From Chloroflexi bacterium OHK40 (GTDB lineage Bacteria > Chloroflexota > Chloroflexia > Chloroflexales > Chloroflexaceae), in NCBI GenBank assembly GCA_004367505.1, contig SFCB01000230.1, forward strand, positions 1 to 34,551: DNA of 34,551 bases, written 5' to 3'. Position 1 is the first letter of the stretch, and each line of letters opens with the position of its first letter. The notes under the pieces are model-generated. The model was not told the origin of the DNA, searched no databases, and saw only the letters and a program-made list of their open reading frames with translations. The position numbers and the translations under genes are program-made. Positions 24,039 to 32,830 of this stretch are shown here, one piece after another.

Positions 24039-26156
24039 TCAGCCGAGCTGCGCTGCCAGTGCCTCCGGCTCGTTCACGGGGAGCTTACAGGTGAAGCGCT
24101 CGCAGACGTAAGCGGTCGCGCGGCCACCGATAGCTTCGCGCCCCTCCAGCAATGGGGTCAGCGCGGCGGCCTGCTCATCGCCGGGGGTGAGGTGGGCGAT
24201 CACCAGGTGGGGCCGGTAGGCCCGGTGGGCAACGGCGCGCAGGGCCTGCGTTCTGGCGTCCAGCGGATCGCCGACGATCGCGAGCTCCTGGATCGGGCCG
24301 ATGGCCAGATCGGCGGCGCAGAGCATGCGCCCGAATCCGGCAGGGAAGCGACCGATCAGCTCGGCCTGGCCGGCGATCACCTGCTCTGCATGCTGGCGGT
24401 AGTGTTCGCGACCGGTAAGGGCGGCCAGGCGCACCAGGGCCTCGGCGGCCACCGAGTGACCCGAGGGGGTGGCGTTGTCGCCCACATCACGCGGGCGCGT
24501 CACGAGGGCCGCCTGGTCGCGCGCGGTGTCGTAGAAGCCACCGACGGCGTCGTCCCAGAACAGGTCGAGCATGGCGTCGGCCAGCCCGATCGCCTCGCCG
24601 AGCCAGGCGAGCTCGCCGCCAGCGGCGTGCAGGGCGATCAACCCATCGACGAGCAGCGCGTAGTCCTCCAGGAAGGCCAGCGGTCCTGGGCGGCCGTCCT
24701 TCCACGAGCGCAGCAGGCGCCCATCAGGGCGGCGCAGGTTGGCGCGCAGAAAGCGGGCACAGCCCTCGGCGGCGGCGAGGGCTCCGGCATCACCAAAGGC
24801 CATCGCCGCTGTGGCGAAAGCGCGGATGGCCATAGCATTCCAGCTGGTGATCACCTTCTCGTCGCGGAAGGGCCACGGGCGCCGGGAGCGGGCCGCGTAG
24901 AGCTTCTCGCGGCCCCTGGCGGCCACCTGCTCCAGCCGCTCGGTGGGCACACCCGTCACTCGGGCCAGCTCGCCCGCTTCGCGGGGCAGGTGGAGGATGC
25001 TACGGCCCTCGAAGTTGCCCTGACGGCTCACACCGTAGAGCTGGGCGAAGAGGGCCGCATCTTCGCCGAGGTGCTCGCGCAGCTCGTCCGGCGTCCAGAC
25101 GTAGAACGCCCCCTCCTCGGGGTGGGGCGCGCCGGGGTAGGGCAGGCTGTCGGCGTCCTGGGTGCTGTAGAACCCCCCCTCGGGGTGGCGCATCTCGCGT
25201 AGCAGGTGGGAGAGGGTCTCCTCGGCGATCATGCGGTAGGCGGGATTGCCCGTCACCTGGTACGTTTCCACGTAGAGGCGCGCGAGGAGTGCGTTGTCGT
25301 AGAGCATCTTCTCGAAGTGGGGCACGAGCCAGCGGGCGTCCACGCTGTAGCGGTGGAAGCCGCCACCGAGCTGGTCGTAGATCCCGCCGCGGGCGAGCTT
25401 GCGCAGGGTAAGCTCAAGCATGGGCAGGGCCCGCTCGTCGCCCCGGAGATGGGCTCGCAGCAGAAACTCGAGCGTCATCGGCTGGGGGAACTTGGGGGCG
25501 CCGCCGAAGCCACCCTCACGGACGTCGAACTGGCCGGCCAGTTCGTCCACCGCCTGGCGTAGCAGCGCCGGGCCGGGGAGGGCCGCGCCGGCTCGGGAGC
25601 TCGCGCTTGCGATGCGGCTCAGGTGCTCGACAAGCTCACGACCGCTGGCGGCGAGCTCGTCGCGGCGGGCGTGATAGGCCCGGGACACCGAGCGCAGGAC
25701 CTGCTTCCAGCTCGGCATGCGATAGCGGGCGGCCTTCTCGTCCGGGGGGAAGTAGGTGCCGCCGTAGAAGGGGGTGCCATCCGGCAGGCAAAAGACGTTG
25801 AGCGGCCAGCCGCCCTGCCCCGTCATCGCCTGCACCGCGCCCATGTAGATCGTATCGAGGTCCGGTCGCTCTTCGCGGTCGATCTTAATATTGACGAAGA
25901 GCTCGTTCTGGAGGGCGGCGGTCTCCTCGTCGTCGAAACTCTCGGCGGCCATCACGCCGCACCAGTGGCAGCTCCGGTAGCCAACACTGATCAAGATCGG
26001 TTTGTCTGACCGCCGTGCGAGTTGTAAGGCCTGCTCGCCCCATGGGTGCCAGTCCACCGGGTTATGGGCGTGGGCCAGCAGGTAGGGGCTCGCCTCGTTG
26101 ATCAGGTGGTTCGTATACTTCGGGTTGCTGTGCTCGTCGCGGTGCCGCGTATCCAT
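24039..26156 (-). CDS. DUF255 thioredoxin-domain protein (YyaL / SPATA20 family)
   Basis: 705 residues, the usual length. ATG at 26156 follows AGGAGG by 8 nt. The N-terminal thioredoxin-like domain begins [20 protein letters not shown] and carries the redox-like CxxC in [18 protein letters not shown]. Most relatives have CHWCHVM, so Gly replaces a His here. [15 protein letters not shown] and [20 protein letters not shown] follow. The rest is an (alpha/alpha)6-barrel-like domain resembling GlcNAc 2-epimerases, with [20 protein letters not shown] and [14 protein letters not shown]. The molecular activity is unsettled. No signal peptide is present, so it is likely cytoplasmic. The glycosyltransferase follows in the same direction. 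Confidence 0.93.
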   Translation of the reverse strand: MDTRHRDEHSNPKYTNHLINEASPYLLAHAHNPVDWHPWGEQALQLARRSDKPILISVGYRSCHWCGVMAAESFDDEETAALQNELFVNIKIDREERPDLDTIYMGAVQAMTGQGGWPLNVFCLPDGTPFYGGTYFPPDEKAARYRMPSWKQVLRSVSRAYHARRDELAASGRELVEHLSRIASASSRAGAALPGPALLRQAVDELAGQFDVREGGFGGAPKFPQPMTLEFLLRAHLRGDERALPMLELTLRKLARGGIYDQLGGGFHRYSVDARWLVPHFEKMLYDNALLARLYVETYQVTGNPAYRMIAEETLSHLLREMRHPEGGFYSTQDADSLPYPGAPHPEEGAFYVWTPDELREHLGEDAALFAQLYGVSRQGNFEGRSILHLPREAGELARVTGVPTERLEQVAARGREKLYAARSRRPWPFRDEKVITSWNAMAIRAFATAAMAFGDAGALAAAEGCARFLRANLRRPDGRLLRSWKDGRPGPLAFLEDYALLVDGLIALHAAGGELAWLGEAIGLADAMLDLFWDDAVGGFYDTARDQAALVTRPRDVGDNATPSGHSVAAEALVRLAALTGREHYRQHAEQVIAGQAELIGRFPAGFGRMLCAADLAIGPIQELAIVGDPLDARTQALRAVAHRAYRPHLVIAHLTPGDEQAAALTPLLEGREAIGGRATAYVCERFTCKLPVNEPEALAAQLG

Positions 26157-26189
26157 AGGCGCGCCTCCTGGTCCAACCGCCGGCCATTC

Positions 26190-26198
26190 ATTCTAGCA
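26190..26198 (-). promoter_or_regulatory. Extended -10 promoter candidate for the DUF255 gene
   Basis: On the minus strand TGC-TAGAAT, an extended -10 element without a good -35. The predicted start near 26183 gives a leader of about 27 nt containing AGGAGG. Confidence 0.4.
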
Positions 26199-26261
26199 CA
26201 GGTGGCCTGGCGGCCCCGGGGGCGCCGGGTGTGTGCAGGGCTGCTGCACCGTCGCCCGTTC

Positions 26262-26476
26262 CCCCGCACCCCGGCCCCGCTCTCCCAAGGAGAGTGGGGA
26301 AGATCCGCATCGGGAAGCACTCTACTGCCCCCTCGCCCGTTCTGGTTGAAGGGCGGACAGTACGCGCGTTTGCGTGGCGATGTGCCGCATCCTGACGGGC
26401 TGCGTCCCCTCTTCCCTGTACGTGGGAGAGTGGGGCAGGGGCCTGCTCCCGCGAAAGCGAGGGTGAGGTCAGGGAA
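26262..26476. repeat. Dispersed GC-rich repeat cluster (CTCTCCC/GGGAGAG type)
   Basis: The intergenic stretch holds two arms of a familiar REP-like repeat. One is CTCTCC-CAA-GGAGAG (26280-26294). The other is near 26409-26440, where CTCTTCCC pairs imperfectly with GGGAGAG, followed by GGGGCAGGGG and GAGGGTGAGG. Such elements are common between genes in many GC-rich bacteria. No gene is supported in 26199-26522. Confidence 0.5.
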
Positions 26477-26522
26477 GCTGGCGCGCTGCGGCTGCGTCGG
26501 GGAGGGTGCGGCCGCAGCGTGG

Positions 26523-27944
26523 CTAAAAGATGATCTGGTCGGCGTTCACCTGCTCCAGGCCACCCCAGGGCGAGCGCACCGCTCCGCTGCGCAACTGGCG
26601 GCCGAGCCGCAGCGCCAGGAGGAGCACGGTGGCGAGGGCCAGCATCGAGAGTGAGGTGGCGTAGATCGCGGTGTAGCCGAGGGCTACATCGCCGGTGGCC
26701 TGCTGCACCAGGTCGCGCCCGAGGCCGCCAGCAATCGTGCCGACGCCCTGGGCCAGCGCCTGGGTGATGCCCCAGAGCCCGATGAAGAGGCCGGCGTGGT
26801 TCTTATCCACCAGGCTCATCACCAGGGCCAGGGCGCCGACGATGAAGGCGCCACGTCCGGCGCCGATCATGGCCACGCCGGCGCGGAAGAGGCCGAGGGC
26901 AGCGCCGTCGCTGGCGAGGGTGACGGCCAGAAAGCCTCCTACGCCCAGCAGGCAGCCCCCGCTGATGAGCAGCACTGGTGAGCGCCCCCGCCAGAGCAGC
27001 GCGCCGGCCAGCGCGATGCCGCCGAGCATACCGATGCCCCATAACGCGGTAAGCCTGGTGGTCTGCGTCACACTCAGGCCAAGCACCTGGCCCCCGTAGG
27101 GCTCCAGCAGCACATCGTGGGTGGCGAAGCCGAGGGTGGCCAGGAAGAGCACCACAAAGAGGTTGCGCAGCGGCGCCTGGCGCGCCAGCAGCCGTACCTG
27201 CTCCCCGAGCGTCTCGCGCACCCGGATTGGCTCGGCCACGTCCTCCAGTTCGCCGTTCGGCTTCAGGCGCTCCTGGTTGTACATGGCCACAAAGGTGAGC
27301 GCGATAAAGACCACCGCCGAGCCCTGCATCACCTGGATCAGCCGCACGTGGCTGTACTGGAGCAGCAGCTGGCCGATCACGAGCGAGCTGGCGATCGTGC
27401 CCAGCACCAGCATGATCCAGAGCACCCCGAGCACCTGGCCCCGCTCTCGCGCCGGGGTGATGTCGCTCACCGTGGCGAGGTAGATCGTCTCGACGATGTT
27501 TACGCCCACCCCATAGGCCAGAAAGATCAGCGTGCAGACGACCATCGCCACGGGGAAGCTGAGCGCTCCGTCGCCGCTGAGGAGGATGAGCGAGAAGGGT
27601 GCGGTGGCCAGGCCGCCGTAGGTGAGCATTGCGCCGAGCACCAGGTAAGGGGTGCGCCAGTTCCCAGCGGCCCGGGCTACATCGGAGCGGTAGCCGATCA
27701 GGGCCCGCGCCGGCGAGACGAAATAGTGGATGGCGATCAGAAAGCCGACCGCCACCGCCGGGATGTGCAGTTCATCGATCAGCACCCGGTTGAGCGTGCC
27801 GGTGATCGGCGCCAGCGAGACGCCCATACCGAACTGGAAGAGCCCGAGTCGTAGCACGGCCAGCCAGCGTCGCGCCGCCGGGTGCTCCCCCAGCCAGCGC
27901 CGCACACCCCGGAGCGGCTCTCTCAGCAGCCTGCTAGCCGCCAT
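26523..27944 (-). CDS. BCH2/PucC-family MFS carrier (bacteriochlorophyll / light-harvesting assembly)
   Basis: 473 residues from ATG at 27944, chosen for the GAGGAGG ribosome-binding site about 7 nt upstream; the frame is open to 28049. About 12 membrane segments. Family features are LRLGLFQFGMGVSLAPITGT, LNRVLIDELHIPAVAVGFLI, the SPARALIGYRSD loop and a late FATHDVLLEPYGGQVLGLSV. In purple bacteria, PucC/LhaA proteins are needed to insert bacteriochlorophyll or assemble light-harvesting complexes; related BCH2 proteins occur in green phototrophs. No other photosynthesis gene is in the window. It stands alone on the minus strand, divergent from trpA. It is the best indicator that the host is phototrophic. 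Confidence 0.88.
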   Translation of the reverse strand: MAASRLLREPLRGVRRWLGEHPAARRWLAVLRLGLFQFGMGVSLAPITGTLNRVLIDELHIPAVAVGFLIAIHYFVSPARALIGYRSDVARAAGNWRTPYLVLGAMLTYGGLATAPFSLILLSGDGALSFPVAMVVCTLIFLAYGVGVNIVETIYLATVSDITPARERGQVLGVLWIMLVLGTIASSLVIGQLLLQYSHVRLIQVMQGSAVVFIALTFVAMYNQERLKPNGELEDVAEPIRVRETLGEQVRLLARQAPLRNLFVVLFLATLGFATHDVLLEPYGGQVLGLSVTQTTRLTALWGIGMLGGIALAGALLWRGRSPVLLISGGCLLGVGGFLAVTLASDGAALGLFRAGVAMIGAGRGAFIVGALALVMSLVDKNHAGLFIGLWGITQALAQGVGTIAGGLGRDLVQQATGDVALGYTAIYATSLSMLALATVLLLALRLGRQLRSGAVRSPWGGLEQVNADQIIF

Positions 27945-28083
27945 TCCTCCCCTCCTCGCCCACCTGCATGTACCGAAGTAGAGCAACCTCAGCACAACCG
28001 CGCATTGAGAGCCGAACACTGCCGCACGACAACGCGGCGCCGGTGTCACAACGGAGATGGGACCGCTATCGCACCACGATGGT

Positions 28084-28107
28084 CGTTCCGGTGCAGGCGC
28101 CGGAACG
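28084..28107. promoter_or_regulatory. Inverted repeat in the pucC-like / trpA divergent region
   Basis: CGTTCCGG-N8-CCGGAACG is a perfect 8-bp dyad, 140 bp upstream of the PucC-type gene and 236 bp before trpA. It could be an operator or a cruciform. The rest of 27945-28281 shows a TATAGT-like box on the minus strand (28150-28155) but no matching -35. Confidence 0.4.
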
Positions 28108-28281
28108 CAGCCTGTCTATGGAGTGCCGCAAGCACATCGTGGTTTCAATACTATAGCACGAGCGGCAAGGCGATTCAGCATGCCATCCACACCGCGCGGG
28201 GCTCAGTGGCCATCGTTTGCCAGGCGAGCGAGCAGACAGGCGGGACGCCAGTGGCTTCTGCCCGTGGCCAGGTATGGTATG

Positions 28282-28347
28282 ATGGCCATCAAGATCCGTC
28301 GCCCTGGGAATGACATAGCCCGCCTCCGGCGGGCGCCCGTGCCATGA
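28282..28347 (+). CDS. Possible 21-codon upstream ORF overlapping the trpA start
   Basis: ATG at 28282 opens a 21-codon frame beginning [11 protein letters not shown], with six arginines and no tryptophan. Its TGA (28345-28347) overlaps the trpA ATG as ATGA. No Shine-Dalgarno sequence is visible before it; a TATGAT box ends at 28283, so it may be transcribed without a leader or not at all. It could couple ribosomes to trpA, which itself lacks a clear ribosome-binding site. It may also be chance. Confidence 0.3.
   Translation: MAIKIRRPGNDIARLRRAPVP
28318..28334 (+). promoter_or_regulatory. Hairpin just before trpA
   Basis: GCCCGC-CTCCG-GCGGGC, a 6-bp stem ending 9 nt before the trpA ATG, where a ribosome-binding site would be expected. 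It could mask initiation unless opened by translation of the upstream frame. Confidence 0.4.
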
Positions 28348-29135
28348 GCCGTATCGCCGCCACATTCGCCCGCCTGCGCGCCGAGGGCCGCCTGGCGCTC
28401 ATGCCCTACGTCACCGTTGGCTTTCCTGAGCGCGAGAGCACCCTCGAGTTGCTGCCCGCCATGGAGGCCGCCGGCGCCAGCCTCTTCGAGCTTGGTGTGC
28501 CCTTCTCCGACCCGCTCGCCGATGGCGCGACCATCCAGCGCTCTGCCCAGCGCGCGCTTGCCAACGGCGTTACCTTTGCCAGCTGTCTCGCGACGGTGGG
28601 CGCCCTGCGCGCGCGGGGCGTGCAGGCCCCGCTGCTGCTCATGGGCTACTACAACCCGCTGCTGCGCTATGGCGTGGATCGCGCCTGCCGCGAGCTCGCG
28701 GCCGCCGGTGGTGATGGCTGGATTATTCCCGATATGCCCCCCGAGGAAGCCGGGGACTTGCAGGCTGCCGCTAGCGCCCACGGGCTCGACCTGATCATGT
28801 TCGTGGCCCCCACCACACCCGATGAGCGTATCGCCCAGATCGTCGCCCGCGCCAGCGGCTTCATCTATGTTGTCTCGCTCACGGGCGTCACCGGCGTCCG
28901 CCAGAGCCTCGCCGCTAACCTCAGCGATGTGCTTGCCCGGGTGCGCCGCCATACGAGCCTGCCCCTCGTCGTTGGTTTCGGGATCAGCCAGCCCGCTCAC
29001 GTCGCCGAGGTGGCCCGCCTCGCCGACGGCGCGATTGTGGGCAGCGCCCTGATCGCCCACCTGGAGCAGCTTTCGCCTGCTGATCTCGCCCCTGGCGCCG
29101 CTCGCTTCGTGCGCGAGTTGCTGGCGGGCCTGTAA
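28344..29135 (+). CDS. trpA: Tryptophan synthase alpha subunit TrpA
   Basis: 263 residues, normal length, from ATG at 28344. TIM-barrel motifs are the catalytic Glu in [18 protein letters not shown], the catalytic Asp in [13 protein letters not shown], the loop-6 SLTGVTGVR and the phosphate site VGFGIS. It splits indole-3-glycerol phosphate into indole and glyceraldehyde 3-phosphate and passes indole to TrpB. trpB is usually directly upstream but is not here; the upstream neighbour is the divergent PucC-type gene. It is therefore apart from trpD and trpC, about 8.5 kb downstream of trpC. No Shine-Dalgarno sequence precedes the start, and a hairpin and an overlapping short ORF do. Confidence 0.95.
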   Translation: MSRIAATFARLRAEGRLALMPYVTVGFPERESTLELLPAMEAAGASLFELGVPFSDPLADGATIQRSAQRALANGVTFASCLATVGALRARGVQAPLLLMGYYNPLLRYGVDRACRELAAAGGDGWIIPDMPPEEAGDLQAAASAHGLDLIMFVAPTTPDERIAQIVARASGFIYVVSLTGVTGVRQSLAANLSDVLARVRRHTSLPLVVGFGISQPAHVAEVARLADGAIVGSALIAHLEQLSPADLAPGAARFVRELLAGL

Positions 29136-29469
29136 CCAGTAGTGCTATGCTAACATGCGGGCAAGGCACACGAGCCGCCCACGATACGGGGAGCGCCGGA
29201 GGGGTCTCACGGGAGCGAGTTGCGCCCGGGGGGGCTGCGGATGCGTGAACGGCTTCTCCTCCCGCGCGATCTGGCGTCAGCGGCCCTTGCGCGGTTTGGG
29301 GTGTTCCCCCGATCAGCAAGAAGGCTATCGGAGGGTTTCAGCGGCCCTCGCACTGGTGGGTCGCCTTCTGAAGCCAGGCCTCAAGTCCCCGGGACTGGGG
29401 CAAAGCAGGAAGCCGCTCATCGCCGCCTGCATATACCGGCGAGACCAGTTACTCAACGGGGAGGAACCT
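29136..29469. other. Long leader or intergenic region before the RAM-domain gene
   Basis: 334 bp with no supportable gene; the plus-strand open frame from 29155 is in frame with the RAM gene but its upstream part is Arg/Gly-rich and not protein-like. TGC-TATGCT (29143-29151) could be an extended -10, which would give a leader of about 310 nt. No known riboswitch pattern was recognised. Confidence 0.35.
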
Positions 29470-29703
29470 ATGGAGGCCAAAGCCTACGTGCTGATCGAGG
29501 CCGAGTCCGGACGGGTCGCCGAGGTGCTCGCCGCGCTCCGCGCTATCGAAGGGATGACCGCCGCCGACGCAGTGACGGGCCCGTACGATATCATTGCCAC
29601 GGTCCAGACTCCCGACCCGCGAAATATTGGCCGCCTGGTGATGAATGAGATCCAGGGCGTGGAGGGAATTAAGCGCACCGTTACCTGTATCGTGATCGGC
29701 TAA
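29470..29703 (+). CDS. Stand-alone Lrp/AsnC ligand-binding (RAM) domain protein
   Basis: 77 residues. ATG at 29470 follows GGGGAGGA. The whole protein is one RAM domain of the AsnC_trans_reg type: MEAKAYVLIEAESGRVAEVL, ALRAIEGMTAADAVTGPYDI and a C-terminal GVEGIKRTVTCIVIG. There is no DNA-binding helix-turn-helix. Such small proteins form beta-alpha-beta dimers and higher rings that bind amino acids, and may act on enzymes or full-length Lrp proteins. Citrate synthase begins 50 nt downstream on the same strand, with a hairpin between. A regulatory link to that enzyme is plausible but only inferred. Confidence 0.9.
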   Translation: MEAKAYVLIEAESGRVAEVLAALRAIEGMTAADAVTGPYDIIATVQTPDPRNIGRLVMNEIQGVEGIKRTVTCIVIG

Positions 29704-29714
29704 CTTGCTCGTAC

Positions 29715-29734
29715 CGACGCCTCGCGGGGCGTCG
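29715..29734 (+). terminator. Intercistronic hairpin between the RAM gene and citrate synthase
   Basis: CGACGCC-TCGCGG-GGCGTCG, a 7-bp stem 11 nt after the RAM stop and 19 nt before the citrate synthase start. No T-run follows. It resembles the hairpin after the alcohol dehydrogenase and may set relative expression instead of ending transcription. Confidence 0.4.
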
Positions 29735-29753
29735 CTTGCCAGAAAGGACCAGC

Positions 29754-30878
29754 ATGAGCACGGCAACGAAAGGCCTCGAGGGGATTGTCGCCGCCCAGAC
29801 TGCGATCAGCTTTATTGATGGGATAAACGGCCGCCTCTTCTACCGCGGTATCGATATCAACGAACTGGCCGAGCACTCGACCTTCGAAGAGACCACCGCC
29901 TTGCTCTGGTACGGCGATCTGCCGACCCGCAAGCAGCTCGATAGCTTCAGGCGCAAGATGGTTGAGAATCGCCTCGTGCCGAACGAGATTATCGCGCTGC
30001 TGCTGCTGCTGCCCAAGAAAACGACGCCGATGGGCGTGCTGCGAACCGCCGTCTCCGCCCTTGCCCCCTTCGACCCGGAGACAGGCGACAATTCGCTTGA
30101 GGCCAATGTCCATAAGTCCATCCGCCTCACTGCCGCGATGCCTACCATTGTGGCTGCCTGGGAGCGCATCCGCAATGGTCTCTGGCCCGTGACCCCCAAC
30201 GCCCAGCTCGACCACGCGGCCAACTTCCTCTATATGCTCACCGGCAAGGAGCCCGACCCGGCTGCGGCCCGCGTGCTCGACCAGTGTCTCATTCTGCACG
30301 CCGACCACGGGCTCAACGCCAGCACCTTTGCCGCGCGCATCACTGCGAGCACCCTCTCCAATCTCCACAGCTCGATCGTCTCAGCGATCGGTACGCTCAA
30401 GGGTCCGCTTCACGGCGGCGCCAACGAGCAGGTGATGCGCATGCTGCTGGAGATCGGCAATCTCGACCGGGTAGAGCAGTACATGCGGGGCGCCTTCGCC
30501 GCCAAGAAGAAGATCATGGGCTTTGGCCATCGGGTCTATAAGGCCGATGATCCGCGCGCGCTCTGGCTGCGGCGCCTTGCCGAGAGCCTTGCCAATAGCA
30601 GCGGTAACCGCCGCTGGTATGAGATGAGCGAGCGCATTCGCGAAATCGTCCAGGCCGAGAAGCCCTTGCCCGTGAATGTCGATTTCTACTCCGCCTCGGT
30701 CTACTATACCCTCGGCATTCCGATCGACCTCTTCACACCGATCTTCGCGATTAGCCGCGTCGCCGGCTGGACGGCCCACGTCTATGAACAATACTCGGAT
30801 AACCGCCTCATTCGCCCCGAGTCCGAGTACATCGGGCCGATGAATGTGCCCTACGTTCCGATTGACGAGCGCGAGTAA
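29754..30878 (+). CDS. gltA: Citrate synthase (short, Gram-positive type)
   Basis: 374 residues, typical of the dimeric bacterial/archaeal type. ATG at 29754 follows AAAGGA; the frame open to 29736 adds six residues over the ribosome-binding site. Active-site residues are the His in LHADHGLNASTFAAR, the His in GPLHGGANEQVMRMLLEIG (citrate-binding region), GFGHRVYKADDPRA and the catalytic Asp in NVDFYSASVYYTLGIP. It condenses acetyl-CoA and oxaloacetate to citrate. Close relatives include 2-methylcitrate synthases, which cannot be separated by sequence reading alone. The RAM-domain gene is upstream; an orphan histidine kinase follows after 70 nt. Confidence 0.94.
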   Translation: MSTATKGLEGIVAAQTAISFIDGINGRLFYRGIDINELAEHSTFEETTALLWYGDLPTRKQLDSFRRKMVENRLVPNEIIALLLLLPKKTTPMGVLRTAVSALAPFDPETGDNSLEANVHKSIRLTAAMPTIVAAWERIRNGLWPVTPNAQLDHAANFLYMLTGKEPDPAAARVLDQCLILHADHGLNASTFAARITASTLSNLHSSIVSAIGTLKGPLHGGANEQVMRMLLEIGNLDRVEQYMRGAFAAKKKIMGFGHRVYKADDPRALWLRRLAESLANSSGNRRWYEMSERIREIVQAEKPLPVNVDFYSASVYYTLGIPIDLFTPIFAISRVAGWTAHVYEQYSDNRLIRPESEYIGPMNVPYVPIDERE

Positions 30879-30899
30879 GTGGCAATCGTCCGTGCACCA

Positions 30900-30941
30900 T
30901 GCGCCATGCACCAGGAGACGGTTCGTGTGGTGCATGGTGCA
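30900..30941 (+). terminator. Long inverted repeat between citrate synthase and the histidine kinase
   Basis: TGCGCCATGCACCA (30900-30913) pairs with TGGTGCATGGTGCA (30928-30941): 14 pairs with one G-U, 14-nt loop. It starts 22 nt after the citrate synthase stop. The loop contains AGGAG, but the kinase ATG is about 30 nt further on, too far to use it. It probably ends or stabilises the citrate synthase mRNA. Confidence 0.5.
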
Positions 30942-30948
30942 TTGATCT

Positions 30949-32403
30949 ATGGCTCTTACCCTCCGCCTGACGCTCACGTATCTGCTGGTGACCCTCGCGG
31001 GGGTGCTGCTCCTGGGCGCCGGTTTTGTGGTCCTCGCTGAACGCGAGTTGGCCTCCCAGCGTGAGCGTGAGCTGAGCGCCCAGGCGGAGATCTTCGCCGC
31101 GCTGCTCGGTGAGCTCGCCACAACACCTGCGGCCCTGCGGGCGCTGGCCCCCTCGAGCCTTGGCGCCGATTTGCTCCCATCCGGCACAAGCGCCCGCATC
31201 TTCTCTACCACCGGCGCTCGCCTGGCCGGCGACCCGGATCTCGGCCCTTTCCCGAGCCGCGCCGCCCTGGAGCTTATGCGCCCCCCGCTGCCGCTCCCGG
31301 CTTCCCAAGCGTCGCTGCGCCGCTACGTAGCCGCGCCGATCGGCGGCGCCGATGGTCCTATCGGTGTCCTGGAGCTCTCCCGCGACAGCAGCGACGATCT
31401 GCGGTTCCTCGCCGGCGTGCGTCGCCTGGCTGTCCAGGCCGCCGTGGTGGCCGCCGCCGTTGTTGCGCTCGTCAGCCTGCTGGTGGCCCGCACGATCGCC
31501 GGCCCGATCGTGGCGCTCACCCGGCGCGCCGAGGCCCTCGCGGCCACGCTCGATCCGGGGGCGGCCACGAGTAGTGGCGCGCCTGCGGCCGCGATTGCTA
31601 CGCGCTGGTCTCCGGGCGCCTGGCTCGCGGGGCTCGCCCGCACCCGCGAGCTTGCGGCGCTCGATACAAGCCTCGATCGCCTGAGTAGCGGCCTGCATGC
31701 CTATATCGCCCGCATCGGCGAGTTGGAGCAGTCCCGCTCCCGCTTCTACCGTGGCGTCTCCCACGAGCTGCGCACGCCCCTCACGGCTATCAGCGCCGGG
31801 CTGGAGAACCTCGCCGATCGCGTGCCGGCAGCCCAGCGCCCCGCTCTGCTTACGCTAGAGGTGGAGACGGCCCGTTTGAGCCGCCTGGTGGACGAGCTGA
31901 TCGAGCGCAGCGCTCGCGGCGCCGACGATGGGCGCTTTACGCTCACCAACCGTAGCCCGGTGGATCTCGGCGGGCTGGTTGCCGAGGTGTGCGCGCTGCT
32001 CGAAGGGCGGGCCCGCCGGGCCGGGGTGGATCTGCGCGGCGGCGGCCCATCCCTCAAGGTGGATGGTGACCGCGATCGGCTCAAGCAGGCGCTGCTCAAC
32101 ATGGCCGACAACGCCCTGCGTGTCACGCCGCCGGGCGGCACCGTGCTGATCGCGGCTGCTCGCGCCGGTGCCCTCGCCAGGTTGGCCGTGATGGACGAGG
32201 GCCCCGGTGTGCCCGCCGAGCTGCGCGAGCGGATCTGGGAGCGTGGTGTACGCGGCGGCGATGAAGAGACGGATGGGAGCGCCGGCCTGGGCCTTGCGAT
32301 CACCCGTGAGATCGCCGCGGCCCACGGTGGCCGCGCCTACCTCGATGAGCGCTATGGGCCCGGAGCCCGCTTCGTTATCGAATTGCCGCTACTCGAAGCC
32401 TGA
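30949..32403 (+). CDS. Sensor histidine kinase with HAMP domain, no adjacent regulator
   Basis: 484 residues from ATG at 30949, with no Shine-Dalgarno sequence close by. An N-terminal membrane segment (TYLLVTLAGVLLLGAGFVVL) precedes an extracytoplasmic sensor region of about 130 residues without a recognised fold. A second membrane segment (VVAAAVVALVSLLVA) leads into HAMP (RTIAGPIVALTRRAEALA). The HisKA domain has phospho-acceptor His272 in SHELRTPLTAI. The HATPase domain has the N-box NMADNALRVTP, then DEGPGVP and SAGLGLAITREI. About 45 extra residues rich in Ala sit between HAMP and HisKA. It follows citrate synthase by 70 nt; no response regulator lies in the window near it. Confidence 0.93.
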   Translation: MALTLRLTLTYLLVTLAGVLLLGAGFVVLAERELASQRERELSAQAEIFAALLGELATTPAALRALAPSSLGADLLPSGTSARIFSTTGARLAGDPDLGPFPSRAALELMRPPLPLPASQASLRRYVAAPIGGADGPIGVLELSRDSSDDLRFLAGVRRLAVQAAVVAAAVVALVSLLVARTIAGPIVALTRRAEALAATLDPGAATSSGAPAAAIATRWSPGAWLAGLARTRELAALDTSLDRLSSGLHAYIARIGELEQSRSRFYRGVSHELRTPLTAISAGLENLADRVPAAQRPALLTLEVETARLSRLVDELIERSARGADDGRFTLTNRSPVDLGGLVAEVCALLEGRARRAGVDLRGGGPSLKVDGDRDRLKQALLNMADNALRVTPPGGTVLIAAARAGALARLAVMDEGPGVPAELRERIWERGVRGGDEETDGSAGLGLAITREIAAAHGGRAYLDERYGPGARFVIELPLLEA

Positions 32404-32431
32404 TGCGCGGTGTGCCGCGCTACGAAACGCC

Positions 32432-32707
32432 ATGACGAGCTCAGACCCTACTCGACGCCGCCGTCGCCAATGGGCGCTCCGCGGCGCGCTCATCCTCGCT
32501 GCTCTCGCCATCCTCCTCGGGACCACCTTCAACGTGCTTGTCGCCGTTGCGATCGGTGAGGCCACCACCGACTCTGGGACCGCCTACTGGGCGTGGCTGC
32601 TACTGCGCTCCGTGGTGCTCTGGGGCGTCGGCGCCCTCCCCTTCGGCGCCATCCTCGGCGTGTTTGCCTCGATGATCTGGCGGGATGACGATGCTGGTCA
32701 GATTTGA
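32432..32707 (+). CDS. Small two-segment membrane protein, unknown function
   Basis: 91 residues from ATG at 32432 (MTSSDPTRRRRRQWALRGAL), 28 nt after the kinase stop, so probably in the same transcript. A basic N-terminus is followed by membrane segment 1 (ALILAALAILLGTTFNVLV) and membrane segment 2 (LLLRSVVLWGVGALPFGAIL). It ends with the acidic tail WRDDDAGQI. The positive-inside rule places the N-terminus in the cytoplasm. I do not recognise a family. It may be an accessory to the kinase. Its stop codon overlaps the -35 box of the tRNA promoter. No ribosome-binding site is obvious. Confidence 0.65.
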   Translation: MTSSDPTRRRRRQWALRGALILAALAILLGTTFNVLVAVAIGEATTDSGTAYWAWLLLRSVVLWGVGALPFGAILGVFASMIWRDDDAGQI

Positions 32708-32732
32708 CTCAACCGCCCCAACGCGCTATAAT
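32704..32732 (+). promoter_or_regulatory. Sigma70 promoter for tRNA-Pro
   Basis: TTGACT (32704-32709), 17-bp spacer, TATAAT (32727-32732), a near-consensus promoter. Transcription would start about 7 nt before the mature tRNA 5' end. The -35 box overlaps the stop codon of the small membrane protein gene. Confidence 0.85.
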
Positions 32733-32745
32733 CGAGCGCGTTGCT

Positions 32746-32822
<77 letters not shown>

Positions 32823-32830
32823 GCACACGA

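Noticed and set aside
23814-25202. 462-codon plus-strand open frame
   Set aside because: Shadow of the DUF255 and glycosyltransferase genes on the minus strand, whose motifs are unmistakable.
29136-29469. Possible riboswitch before the RAM-domain gene
   Set aside because: No known aptamer consensus could be matched by eye; only small isolated hairpins were found.
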